64,000 nucleotides of DNA, taken from Pedobacter sp. KBS0701. Lineage in GTDB: Bacteria > Bacteroidota > Bacteroidia > Sphingobacteriales > Sphingobacteriaceae. Positions 53,465-61,464 of the stretch are shown here, piece after piece. The number at the start of each line of letters is the position of its first letter. Within the stretch, counting starts at the first letter, position 1. The stretch lies in contig NZ_CP042171.1 of the NCBI RefSeq assembly GCF_005938645.2, positions 2,852,001 to 2,916,000 on the forward strand. The letters run 5' to 3'. The position numbers were made by a program, and so were the translations under genes. The notes below the pieces were generated by a model. That model was not told the DNA's origin. It saw only the letters and a program-made list of their open reading frames with translations, and searched no databases.

Positions 53465-54355
53465 CTATAACTTTTTACCGTCCCTTAAGAATAAGTTGGC
53501 AATGGTAACTACACTTGCTTTATCTAAAGGCTCATCAAAACTTTCTACTGCAATAGCTTTTGTAATACCTGCATTACTTCCAATTCCTACAATATTTGCA
53601 CCAGCTTGTACAGTTAAATCTTCACCAGCATAAACAGCATCTACCTGTGGAACTCCAGAATCATTTGCCTGCCCTGAAGCACCAAGGCTAACCCATGGTT
53701 TATATACTGCAGTACCAGCTGCTGTGCGCATTTGACGGATATGTGAAGCATGGCGTGCCTCAACCGAATGGATCTGTAAAGCGGTTTGCAATATACCTGG
53801 ACTAACCAATAAATTTCCTGCCTGACCTTTGTAAGCCCTAACTCCAGTGTCTTCAAAACCTTGTGCTACAGCTAAAAAAGTACCATAATCAGAATATACG
53901 GTAGAAAATGTTCCGCCTGCTCTAAAATCAGTATCTGCATAAGCGATAGGCGCGCGAGCCGAACTTCCCAAAGCTCCTATCAATAAATCAACGTGCGCTT
54001 TTTCATGATCACGGATGGTAGTAATGGCTGCCTGGCTGGCTGCATTAGGAAAATTAAAAGTAACATCGGTTACCGATGATCCTGGAGTTTTACCTACAAT
54101 ACAGTGATTATAAAAATGGTATTCTAAATATTCTAATGACAATGCAAAATTTAATACATCAACAACCGCTGATGGTAGTGTAGATTGTCCGTACGCTTTC
54201 TGAAACATTGAACCTAAAGCCAGCGGCATTGCTGCTAATGAAATTTTCTTTCCAATGTTGAAAAAGCTTTTCATCGCGGCCCTTCTTGGGTTTAAACGCT
54301 CATAAACCTCACCATCAACTTTTTCAATTTCTTCTAATATATTTACGATATTCAT
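53465..54355 (-). CDS. exported ferritin-like protein (Ferritin_2 type)
   Basis: 296 residues. After NPRRAAMKSFFNIGKKISLA, a Tat-like or atypical export signal, comes a four-helix ferritin-like bundle (VLNFALSLEYLEYHFYN, TTIRDHEKAHVDLLIG, TYGTFLAVAQGFEDTGVRAY is not one run, HSVEARHASHIRQMR) with the E-x-x-H metal-binding pairs. PF13668 type; iron or oxidant handling is presumed. The C-terminal 80 residues (DAVYAGEDLTVQAG) form a separate small domain. Follows a similar gene by 18 bases. Confidence 0.82.
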   Translation of the reverse strand: MNIVNILEEIEKVDGEVYERLNPRRAAMKSFFNIGKKISLAAMPLALGSMFQKAYGQSTLPSAVVDVLNFALSLEYLEYHFYNHCIVGKTPGSSVTDVTFNFPNAASQAAITTIRDHEKAHVDLLIGALGSSARAPIAYADTDFRAGGTFSTVYSDYGTFLAVAQGFEDTGVRAYKGQAGNLLVSPGILQTALQIHSVEARHASHIRQMRTAAGTAVYKPWVSLGASGQANDSGVPQVDAVYAGEDLTVQAGANIVGIGSNAGITKAIAVESFDEPLDKASVVTIANLFLRDGKKL

Positions 54356-54373
54356 GATTTCTAATTTAAAGTT

Positions 54374-55117
54374 TTAAAGATTGATTACACTAATTTTGGT
54401 TTTGATGTATTTCTGAGCAGCAGCCAAAACTTTATCGGGGGTAAGCGCTGCATCTAATCCCGCTGAATTATTGGCACCCAATGAAGCAAGACTATTAAGG
54501 TCTGCAAACGATCCGTTTGAGATGAGATCTCTAACATAAGCAGCATGACGGGCCTCAACTGAAACAATTTTACCTGCTAATAATAAAAAATTGCCATCTT
54601 TAAGTCTTGGTCCGGCACCATTATAAGCAGCAACACCTAAATCTTCGAAAGCCATAGCGGCACCTAGAACGCTTGCTTCGCTGGTAAAATCAATTGATGA
54701 GAAATCTACCTGCAAACTGCCGATTGCAGATGTGGTTAGGGCTGCTTTAAAAAACTCTCTGTGTGCAATCTCGTGAAACTGAATATCCTGAAAATATGCT
54801 TTTTTTGCAGCAGCATTGGACCCTGTGAATTGGGTGTTACTATTAGCCACCTGAATATAAAATGCAGCTTCTAATTGCTCCAGGGCATAAGCATAATTCA
54901 ATACACCTATATCATTTTTAAAATCCAATGTAACACCTCCGTTCATTGTTGGATTTTCATAACCGCGATCTTTTTTACAACCAGCAGCTACTAAAGCAAT
55001 ACCGGCTGCACCTGCGCCTGCGTACTGAAGAAAAGATCTTCTGCCCACAGTTTTGTCAAACAAACTTTTTTCCTGAAGTTCATTTTTTGTTTCTAGTTCA
55101 TTGTTTTTCATAGTCAT
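54374..55117 (-). CDS. Tat-exported ferritin-like protein (Ferritin_2 type)
   Basis: 247 residues. The twin-arginine signal is GRRSFLQYAGAGAAGIALVA followed by a lipobox-like AAGC, so it is probably a Tat-secreted lipoprotein. The bundle has LNYAYALEQLEAAFYI, DIQFHEIAHREFFKAAL, FEDLGVAAYNGAGPR and VSVEARHAAYVRDLI, the paired E and E-x-x-H sites of Ferritin_2. It is a paralogue of the next gene and the first of the pair. Divergent from the LytTR regulator gene by a 118-base gap. Tat export suggests the metal is loaded in the cytosol. Confidence 0.85.
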   Translation of the reverse strand: MTMKNNELETKNELQEKSLFDKTVGRRSFLQYAGAGAAGIALVAAGCKKDRGYENPTMNGGVTLDFKNDIGVLNYAYALEQLEAAFYIQVANSNTQFTGSNAAAKKAYFQDIQFHEIAHREFFKAALTTSAIGSLQVDFSSIDFTSEASVLGAAMAFEDLGVAAYNGAGPRLKDGNFLLLAGKIVSVEARHAAYVRDLISNGSFADLNSLASLGANNSAGLDAALTPDKVLAAAQKYIKTKISVINL

Positions 55118-55235
55118 CTATGTTTAATGGTTTTGAATACGTTTGATGATACATACGTGACAATTTGTACACTGGTTTTTTCGATTTGCATTTTTTTTTA
55201 TAAGACCATTTTAATACATTCACCAACCTATAGCT

Positions 55236-56021
55236 ATGACTACATTAAAAGCCATTATTGTTGACGATGAGGAGTTTGCCCGCTCATCGTTATTTTTTTT
55301 GTTGCAACAGAACTGCCCCCAGGTAGAAATTACCGGCATTGCAAGATCTGTTGCCGAGGCAAAAGACATTTTAGCACATCATCCCATTGATCTGATTTTT
55401 CTGGATATTGCTATGCCTGGAGGCAATGGCTTTGAATTGATTCCTGATGCACAAAAACACAATGCTGCCGTTATATTTACCACGGCCTACGATCAATATG
55501 CGCTAAAAGCAATAAAGGCAAATGCGCTCGATTACTTGTTAAAGCCAATTGATATTGATGAGCTTAAAATAGCTGTAGACAAAGTTTTCCAACACATCAA
55601 ATTATTTAAAAGCCAGAATGAAAATGATGAAAGAATTAATAATCTGGCTTCCAGTTTAAGTTCGAGATCAGAAATCAAGAAACTTACCCTTCCTTATGGT
55701 CAGGGTTTTAAAATGATTGATATTGATGATATTATCTACATTGAAGCAGATAGTAATTATTCTATTGTGCACTTAAACAAACATGAAAAAATAACCGTTT
55801 CTAAAGTTTTAAGGGAGTTTGAAGAACTACTGCCAACCGATCAGTTTGTCAGGATCCACAAATCAAGCATCATTAACCTTAACCACTTAAAGGAATATAA
55901 TTCTAAAAACGGACTACAGGTTTTCCTTAAAAACGGCGAAAGTATCAACATTTCGAGAAGACGGGCAAGCGATTTTTTTGAAAAAATAAAATTATTTACC
56001 AAAGCAAACAGTGATCATTAA
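55236..56021 (+). CDS. LytTR-type response regulator
   Basis: 261 residues. Receiver domain 1-125 with Asp10-Asp11 and the phosphorylated Asp57 in LIFLDIAMPGG, and Lys in YLLKPIDID. LytTR DNA-binding domain at ~155-255: LPYGQGFKMIDIDDIIYIEA, DQFVRIHKSSIINLNHLKEY. LytTR proteins bind imperfect direct repeats. Partner kinase gene overlaps its stop (GTG start at 56011). The divergent ferritin-like genes are candidate targets because of position, but no binding site could be identified. Confidence 0.93.
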   Translation: MTTLKAIIVDDEEFARSSLFFLLQQNCPQVEITGIARSVAEAKDILAHHPIDLIFLDIAMPGGNGFELIPDAQKHNAAVIFTTAYDQYALKAIKANALDYLLKPIDIDELKIAVDKVFQHIKLFKSQNENDERINNLASSLSSRSEIKKLTLPYGQGFKMIDIDDIIYIEADSNYSIVHLNKHEKITVSKVLREFEELLPTDQFVRIHKSSIINLNHLKEYNSKNGLQVFLKNGESINISRRRASDFFEKIKLFTKANSDH

Positions 56022-59013
56022 ACCACGCATAAAAACAGTTTTATTTGAAAAGGCAATACTGAAGTTAAACTTTGGCTGCTCTTTTATTGCTTTTTTATTT
56101 GGGATCATTCTATTTAGCACGCCGGCAACACTACTTGCACAAACTACCTATCTTCCACATTATACTTCCAAAAATGGTTTAGCCAGCAATAACTGTTATT
56201 ACATTTTACAGGATAAAAAGGGTTTTATCTGGATTGCGACAGATAATGGATTGAGCCGTTTTGATGGAACAAATTTTCAGAATTTCACCATAGAAGATGG
56301 GCTTCCGGATACGCAGATTCTTCAGATGAAAGAAGATAAAGAGGGACGGCTATGGTTTTTTGCATTGAACGGCCAGTTGAGCTATTTAAAAGAAGGAAAG
56401 TTTTACAACCAGGATAACGATGAATTGCTAAAAAAGCTAAACTTTAATACGGTAATTGTTTCCTTTTTAGTAGATAAATCAGGGCGGATCTGGCTTGGGA
56501 CTAATGCCAACCTGATTGTTTGCTGGGATGGAAAAAACATCAAAAAATACATTTCTCCAAATCAAAATGATAAGTTTATCAATGCCTTTATCCATGAGGA
56601 TGAGCAAGGTAAAATACTAGCATACAGCGACTTAAGTGTACAGGAATTTAATGGAAAAACTTTTTCCATAATCAGGTCAAAAGTGCAGCCCCTTTCTTAC
56701 ATGACTGCTGCAAATAGCAGTCACAGATCTTTATTTTATTTAGATAATGGAGGATTAAAACAATATAGGCACGGAAGCATCAACGATCTCATCCCCATTC
56801 CACAGAACCTGATCAAAAACATGTCGGGCTATTTCTATTACGATGTTGCCAATAAGGAGGTTTGGCTATCAAATGCCAACGGTGCTTTTGCCCTTGATAA
56901 AAACGGAAAAACTGTTCAATATCTTCAAGATATTGCCGTAAACCAGGTGATTAAAGATAATAATCAAAATATATGGTTTGCTACCAATCAGGGAATTTAC
57001 ATGCTTCCTAATGCGAATAACCGGTTATCGATTATTGATGCAGAATCTGGTCTCAGCAGTAATGTAATCAAAAGCATTACCAAAGATGGAAAAAACCGCT
57101 TGTGGCTGGGCACCGATGATGCTGTAATCGACGTACTAACCATCAACAATTATCAGGTTGATGAAATCGGGTTAGACGATTTTAAGAAATACAAAACGAT
57201 TAAACAGATTACTTTCGACCCAAAAGACCAATCTATATATTTTGCATCCGATTATGGAATGGGTGTTTTCAAAAATATCTACAACAACAGTAATGAAGTA
57301 AGCTATTTAAAGGAATCGAATAACTCAATGTTCGTAATTAAACACTTTAGCGTGGGGGAAAACAACAATCATCTTGCGCTGGCCCTATCATCAGGCGTTG
57401 TTTTCTTATCGGACAGAAGAAATAAATTCGAATTTAACGCGGCTAAATACCGCGAAAAAGAAGATTTTTTTAAAGATAGATCTTACCATGTTTTTTACGA
57501 TCGCGAAGGCAGTTTATGGTTTTCGAATATTAATGGACTTTCTCAATTTTCCAGAGGCAAACTAATTAAACACTACGAAAATCATCCCTTACTTACCAAA
57601 AGGATAAACGACATTCAGCAACTCCCTGATGGCACATTGATTTTGGCTACTGATGGTTATGGTTTAATTTTTTATAAGAACAACCAGATTACCAGACAGA
57701 TTACACAAAAAGATGGTTTAACTAATAATGTATGCACCAAAATATTTGTAAAAAACAACGAAATATGGGTGCTAACAAATAAAGGCGTCAACAAAATAGC
57801 GGATTATCCTAACCAGCCCAATGTTGCAAATTTCGATTATGGCAAAGACCTGTTGAGCGACGATATCAACAGTTTATTTATCGACGACAGTACAGCATAT
57901 TTCGCCACCAACAAAGGTTTGATTTTATTCAAATACAACAACAAAAATATCATTAAAAACCTACCTAAAGTTTATGTTACCTCTATCATTAAAGATAACG
58001 AACGTTTACCAGTCGATCAGGGCAATTTCACTTTCGAAACCGGCAATAATACCATTTTATTTACTTTTAGTGCAGTTGATTTTACCACCAGCGATATTAC
58101 CTACCGTTACCGTTTAAATGAAAATTCGCCATGGATAGAAACAAGGACCAGACGGCTGGATTTCTCTTCATTACAATCCGGCGATTATGTTTTTGAGGTG
58201 AGTGCCAAAAGTCAGAATGGCAACTGGGGCGAATCGGCAAAAATATCTTTCACCATTAAAAAACATTTCTGGCAAAGCTTATGGTTTTTATCTATTTTAA
58301 TATTGCTGGTAGCATATATCTTTTATAAAGTAGCCGTTTACATCACCCGTAAACAAAAAGATAAAGAGCAGGAACAATTACTACTCAAAAATAAAGTATT
58401 AATGCTTGAGCAGCAGGCTTTACAAGCCATGATGAATCCGCATTTCGTATTTAACGTAATGAATTCCATCCAGCATTATATTAATACGCAAAATACAGCC
58501 TCTGCAAATAAAGTTTTAACGGGGTTTGCCCGCTTGATCAGAAAAAACCTCGAAATCTGTACAAAAAGTTATATTTCGTTAGAAGAAGAACTAGAATACT
58601 TAAATCTTTATCTCAAACTGGAGAAAAACCGTTTTGGGGATAAACTGGAATATATTTTTAATATCGACGAAGACATCGACCGGGAAGAAACCTTTATCCC
58701 CTCTATGCTGTTACAGCCTTATGTAGAAAATGCGATATGGCATGGCATTATGCCAAAAGAAACTGGTGGCGAAATCCAGATCAATATTAAACTGATGGAT
58801 GAATTCTATCTAAATATTGAAATTATTGATGATGGGATTGGAATAGATAACTCTTTACGGGATAAAAAGGAAACACATATTAGTAAAGGTATGCAGTTAA
58901 CCAAAGAAAGATTGCACCTTTTAGGTCAGATTGGAGCAAAACCTATACATTTAAATGTGAAGCAAAATACTACAAATGGTACAATAGTATCTATTTCTAT
59001 ACCACTAAAATAG
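56011..59013 (+). CDS. LytS-type sensor kinase with extracytoplasmic beta-propeller
   Basis: 1000 residues. Start is GTG at 56011, overlapping the regulator gene; no ATG lies near. After a signal/membrane region (CSFIAFLFGIILFS) come Reg_prop blades (GFIWIATDNGLSRFDG, GRIWLGTNAN, NIWFATNQGIYM, RLWLGTDDAVID, GSLWFSNINGLSQFS), a Y_Y_Y domain near 680-745, one membrane helix ~755-775, and a LytS-type kinase (MMNPHFVFNVMNSIQHY; His811) with a HATPase (ENAIWHGIMP, DDGIGIDNS). The propeller senses an outside ligand, often a glycan in relatives with HTCS design; here the output is by the separate LytTR protein. Confidence 0.93.
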   Translation: MIIKPRIKTVLFEKAILKLNFGCSFIAFLFGIILFSTPATLLAQTTYLPHYTSKNGLASNNCYYILQDKKGFIWIATDNGLSRFDGTNFQNFTIEDGLPDTQILQMKEDKEGRLWFFALNGQLSYLKEGKFYNQDNDELLKKLNFNTVIVSFLVDKSGRIWLGTNANLIVCWDGKNIKKYISPNQNDKFINAFIHEDEQGKILAYSDLSVQEFNGKTFSIIRSKVQPLSYMTAANSSHRSLFYLDNGGLKQYRHGSINDLIPIPQNLIKNMSGYFYYDVANKEVWLSNANGAFALDKNGKTVQYLQDIAVNQVIKDNNQNIWFATNQGIYMLPNANNRLSIIDAESGLSSNVIKSITKDGKNRLWLGTDDAVIDVLTINNYQVDEIGLDDFKKYKTIKQITFDPKDQSIYFASDYGMGVFKNIYNNSNEVSYLKESNNSMFVIKHFSVGENNNHLALALSSGVVFLSDRRNKFEFNAAKYREKEDFFKDRSYHVFYDREGSLWFSNINGLSQFSRGKLIKHYENHPLLTKRINDIQQLPDGTLILATDGYGLIFYKNNQITRQITQKDGLTNNVCTKIFVKNNEIWVLTNKGVNKIADYPNQPNVANFDYGKDLLSDDINSLFIDDSTAYFATNKGLILFKYNNKNIIKNLPKVYVTSIIKDNERLPVDQGNFTFETGNNTILFTFSAVDFTTSDITYRYRLNENSPWIETRTRRLDFSSLQSGDYVFEVSAKSQNGNWGESAKISFTIKKHFWQSLWFLSILILLVAYIFYKVAVYITRKQKDKEQEQLLLKNKVLMLEQQALQAMMNPHFVFNVMNSIQHYINTQNTASANKVLTGFARLIRKNLEICTKSYISLEEELEYLNLYLKLEKNRFGDKLEYIFNIDEDIDREETFIPSMLLQPYVENAIWHGIMPKETGGEIQINIKLMDEFYLNIEIIDDGIGIDNSLRDKKETHISKGMQLTKERLHLLGQIGAKPIHLNVKQNTTNGTIVSISIPLK

Positions 59014-59201
59014 AAAATTTACCGTTTACTCAATTATTAATACCACTCACTAAATAGAATCTGAATCGAACCTTGTTTAGCCTTAAACTTGTCTTAGAAA
59101 TAAACGATAGTGTTTATCAAAGACGTTCTTATAGAATTGATATAGATATTTAATAACCTAACCTAAAACTATATCTTAATTCAGGTTTCATTTGTGTGTT
59201 G

Positions 59202-59239
59202 AAAGCGGTCTTGTTTTTAAAAGCGAGACCGCTTTTTTT
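59202..59239 (+). terminator. rho-independent terminator after the sensor kinase
   Basis: AAAGCGGTCT (59202-59211) and AGACCGCTTT (59226-59235): perfect 10-bp stem, then TTTT. It lies 189 bases after the kinase stop and 25 bases before scpB, so it ends the two-component operon. Upstream, 59014-59201 holds AT-rich text without a gene. Confidence 0.85.
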
Positions 59240-59264
59240 ATGCCCAAAAATTCTATTTTTGTAT

Positions 59265-59831
59265 ATGCCCAACCACACCATCACCAGGCACATCGAAGCC
59301 CTTGTATTTTCTTCCAGCCAAAGCATAGGTACACAAGAAATTATACTTGCCCTAAATGCAGTTTTCAATGAAGAATTTACCGAAGCACAGGTATTCGAAA
59401 GCATAGAACAGATTGAGGGAAAATATAGTCACGATGATTTCGCCATCGAACTGGTATTTTTAAACAACGGTTATCAGTTTCTCACCAAAAAAGATTACCA
59501 CGAAACCGTTAACCAACTGCAGTTACATCGCTCGAAGAAAAAACTTAGTCAGGCTGCCATGGAAACACTGGCCATTATTGCTTATCGCCAACCCATTACG
59601 AAACTTGAAATTGAACAGATCAGAGGGGTAAATTCGGATTATTCAGTACAACGCCTGCTGGAAAAAGAGCTGATCAGTATCGATGGAAAAGCAGAAACTC
59701 CTGGCAGGCCCATCCTTTACAGCACCAGTACATTATTTATGGATTATTTTGGTTTAAATAACCTAAACCAACTTCCGCAGTTAAAAGATATCGTTAAAGA
59801 GGAAAATACTGTGGGAGAAAATGTGGAATAA
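59265..59831 (+). CDS. scpB: segregation and condensation protein B
   Basis: 188 residues from ATG 59265; a GTG-started frame from 59196 would run through the terminator. Two winged-helix domains: HIEALVFSSSQSIGTQEIIL at the start, LSQAAMETLAIIAYRQPITK and the signature EIEQIRGVNSD, then LLEKELI and GRPILYSTS. With ScpA and SMC it forms the condensin complex for chromosome segregation. No scpA is adjacent. A TATTTTTG box (59254-59261) ends 3 bases before the ATG. Confidence 0.93.
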   Translation: MPNHTITRHIEALVFSSSQSIGTQEIILALNAVFNEEFTEAQVFESIEQIEGKYSHDDFAIELVFLNNGYQFLTKKDYHETVNQLQLHRSKKKLSQAAMETLAIIAYRQPITKLEIEQIRGVNSDYSVQRLLEKELISIDGKAETPGRPILYSTSTLFMDYFGLNNLNQLPQLKDIVKEENTVGENVE

Positions 59832-59918
59832 ATAAATTAATTTATTTATTCACAGGTTGTTATTAAAAAAAGTTTTTTTGTATTTTTAAACTATAAAAGC
59901 AATTTTTATTTTTGTGTT

Positions 59919-60110
59919 ATGAAAGCGCCAAAGAAACTACCAACTAAGCCAACTACCAAGAAACAGGTAGATGAAGATGATGATCTTGAAGATGACGATA
60001 TTCAAACAACCAAAAAGAAGCCTCAAGATGATGACGATGATGATTTTGATATGCCATTAGATGATCTTGATAATTTCGATAATTTCGACGATGACGACGA
60101 CGATTATTAA
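59919..60110 (+). CDS. Asp-rich acidic microprotein
   Basis: 63 residues: a Lys/Pro-rich N-terminus (MKAPKKLPTKPTTKKQ) followed by a tail of about two thirds Asp/Glu, ending in six Asp and Tyr. Low complexity, likely disordered, with a net charge below -20. Lone ATG, a clear terminator 21 bases after the stop and a reading frame limited to this text argue that it is a real gene. Similar Asp-rich small proteins are known to me in Bacteroidetes without assigned function; binding of a basic partner or of divalent metal is a guess. Confidence 0.72.
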   Translation: MKAPKKLPTKPTTKKQVDEDDDLEDDDIQTTKKKPQDDDDDDFDMPLDDLDNFDNFDDDDDDY

Positions 60111-60131
60111 TATTTAATATATATATATTTG

Positions 60132-60165
60132 AAAAAGCATCCGCCCGCTTGGTAGGATGCTTTTT
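60132..60165 (+). terminator. rho-independent terminator of the acidic microprotein gene
   Basis: AAAAAGCATCC (60132-60142) and GGATGCTTTTT (60155-60165): perfect 11-bp stem, loop of 12, T-run included. It ends 17 bases before the GNAT gene. Confidence 0.88.
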
Positions 60166-60182
60166 AATTTTAAAATCTGCCC

Positions 60183-61301
60183 ATGCAAGTTATATCCGTA
60201 AGCAATTTATCATTAAAAAAAGACTTTCTAGATACGCCCAAAATTCTATATAAAAACGATAAAAACTGGATCTGTCCGTTGGATAGTGAAGTTGAAAATG
60301 TTTTTAATCCTGAAAAAAACACTTTTTTTGCGCATGGAAAATGTACACGTTGGGTTTTAAAAGACAATAACGGAAAACTGATTGGCCGTGTAGCAGCCTT
60401 TATCAATGAAAAAAAAGCATACCACTATGACCAGCCAACGGGCGGAATGGGTTTCTTTGAATGCATTGATGATGAAAAAGCTGCCTTTCTTTTATTCGAT
60501 ACAGCCAAAAACTGGTTAACTGAAAATGGCATGAAAGCCATGGACGGTCCGATTAATTTTGGCGAAAATGATAGCTTCTGGGGCCTGCTGGTTGAAGGCT
60601 TCACTCCGCCATCATTCGGCATGAACTATAATTTCCCCTATTATCAAAAGTTTTTCGAAAAATATGGTTTTGCTACCGAATACGAACAGTTAACCAATCA
60701 CATCAATCTTACCATTCCTTTCCCTGAACGTTTTACCAAAATTGCCAACTGGGTAAGAAATAAACCGGGTTATACTTTCGAGTATTTCAGCAAGGCCAAT
60801 TCCAGCAAATATATTAACGATTTGATGGAAATTTATAACGACGGCTGGCAGGATTTTGAAAATTTTGTTCCTATTAAAAAGGAAACCCTGGAAGAAAGTT
60901 TCAAAAGTATGGAGCCGATTATGGATGAGCATTTGATCCAGTTTGCATACTTTAATGGCGAACCAGCATCTTTTGTGGTATTGATTCCGGATGCCAACCA
61001 GATGATTAAAGGTTTTAATGGTAAATTGGGTTTAATTGAAAAATTAAAATTTGCTTACCGTCGCTGGGTGGGCGTTACACGTATGCGGGCCATTGTAATG
61101 GGTACTAAACCTAAATTTCAAAAGCACGGTTTAGAATCGGTACTTTTTATCCGCTTAGGTGAATATGTGTTGCCTAAAAACCAATATAAAGAACTCGAAT
61201 TGAGCTGGGTAGGTGATTTTAATGAACAAATGATCGCTATCCATAAAGCTACCGGCGCAACTTTTGGCAAAAAACACTTAACGATGCGTAAAGTATTTTA
61301 A
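60183..61301 (+). CDS. GNAT-superfamily-like protein
   Basis: 372 residues. N-terminal half: DTPKILYKNDKNWICPLDSE, WVLKDNNGKLIGRVAAFINE and NYNFPYYQKFFEKYGFATEY, matching the large, poorly studied YghO/GNAT-like family. The second half has a further acyltransferase-like part (GFNGKLGLIEKLKFAYRRW, MGTKPKFQKHGLESVLFIRL, ELSWVGDFNEQMI). Likely an acyl-CoA or peptide-type transferase; substrate unknown. ATG 60183 follows the microprotein's terminator by 17 bases. A terminator with a 10-bp stem follows. Confidence 0.75.
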   Translation: MQVISVSNLSLKKDFLDTPKILYKNDKNWICPLDSEVENVFNPEKNTFFAHGKCTRWVLKDNNGKLIGRVAAFINEKKAYHYDQPTGGMGFFECIDDEKAAFLLFDTAKNWLTENGMKAMDGPINFGENDSFWGLLVEGFTPPSFGMNYNFPYYQKFFEKYGFATEYEQLTNHINLTIPFPERFTKIANWVRNKPGYTFEYFSKANSSKYINDLMEIYNDGWQDFENFVPIKKETLEESFKSMEPIMDEHLIQFAYFNGEPASFVVLIPDANQMIKGFNGKLGLIEKLKFAYRRWVGVTRMRAIVMGTKPKFQKHGLESVLFIRLGEYVLPKNQYKELELSWVGDFNEQMIAIHKATGATFGKKHLTMRKVF

Positions 61302-61315
61302 ACTACTGATAAGCC

Positions 61316-61344
61316 AAGGTTCGTGTCTCCACGAACCTTTTTTT
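61316..61344 (+). terminator. rho-independent terminator of the GNAT-like gene
   Basis: AAGGTTCGTG-TCTC-CACGAACCTT (61316-61339) is a perfect 10-bp stem with a 4-base loop, followed by five T. The arm GGTTCGTGTCTC and the following TTTTGCCACAGA also occur in family B copies 1-3, so this terminator may descend from that element. Confidence 0.9.
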
Positions 61345-61411
61345 AGATTTTGCCACAGATTCACTGAAAACACAGAAGAATTCAACTTCAAGCTTCTTTA
61401 TTTTTTACTTT

Positions 61412-61451
61412 ACAGATTTCTCCATTCCGTTGCACTACAGTCGAAATGACG
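61412..61451. repeat. family A half-element
   Basis: ACAGATTTCTCCATTCCGTTGC, ACTACAGTCGAAATGACG: the right arm only, in the convergent gap before the EamA gene. Confidence 0.7.
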
Positions 61452-61464
61452 TTTAAGTTATAAA

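Noticed and set aside
55118..55235. LytTR binding repeats in the ferritin/regulator gap
   Set aside because: I could find no pair of direct repeats with suitable spacing, so no site is claimed.
59196..59264. N-terminal extension of ScpB
   Set aside because: It would cross the terminator at 59202-59239 and begins with GTG; ATG 59265 matches the family start.
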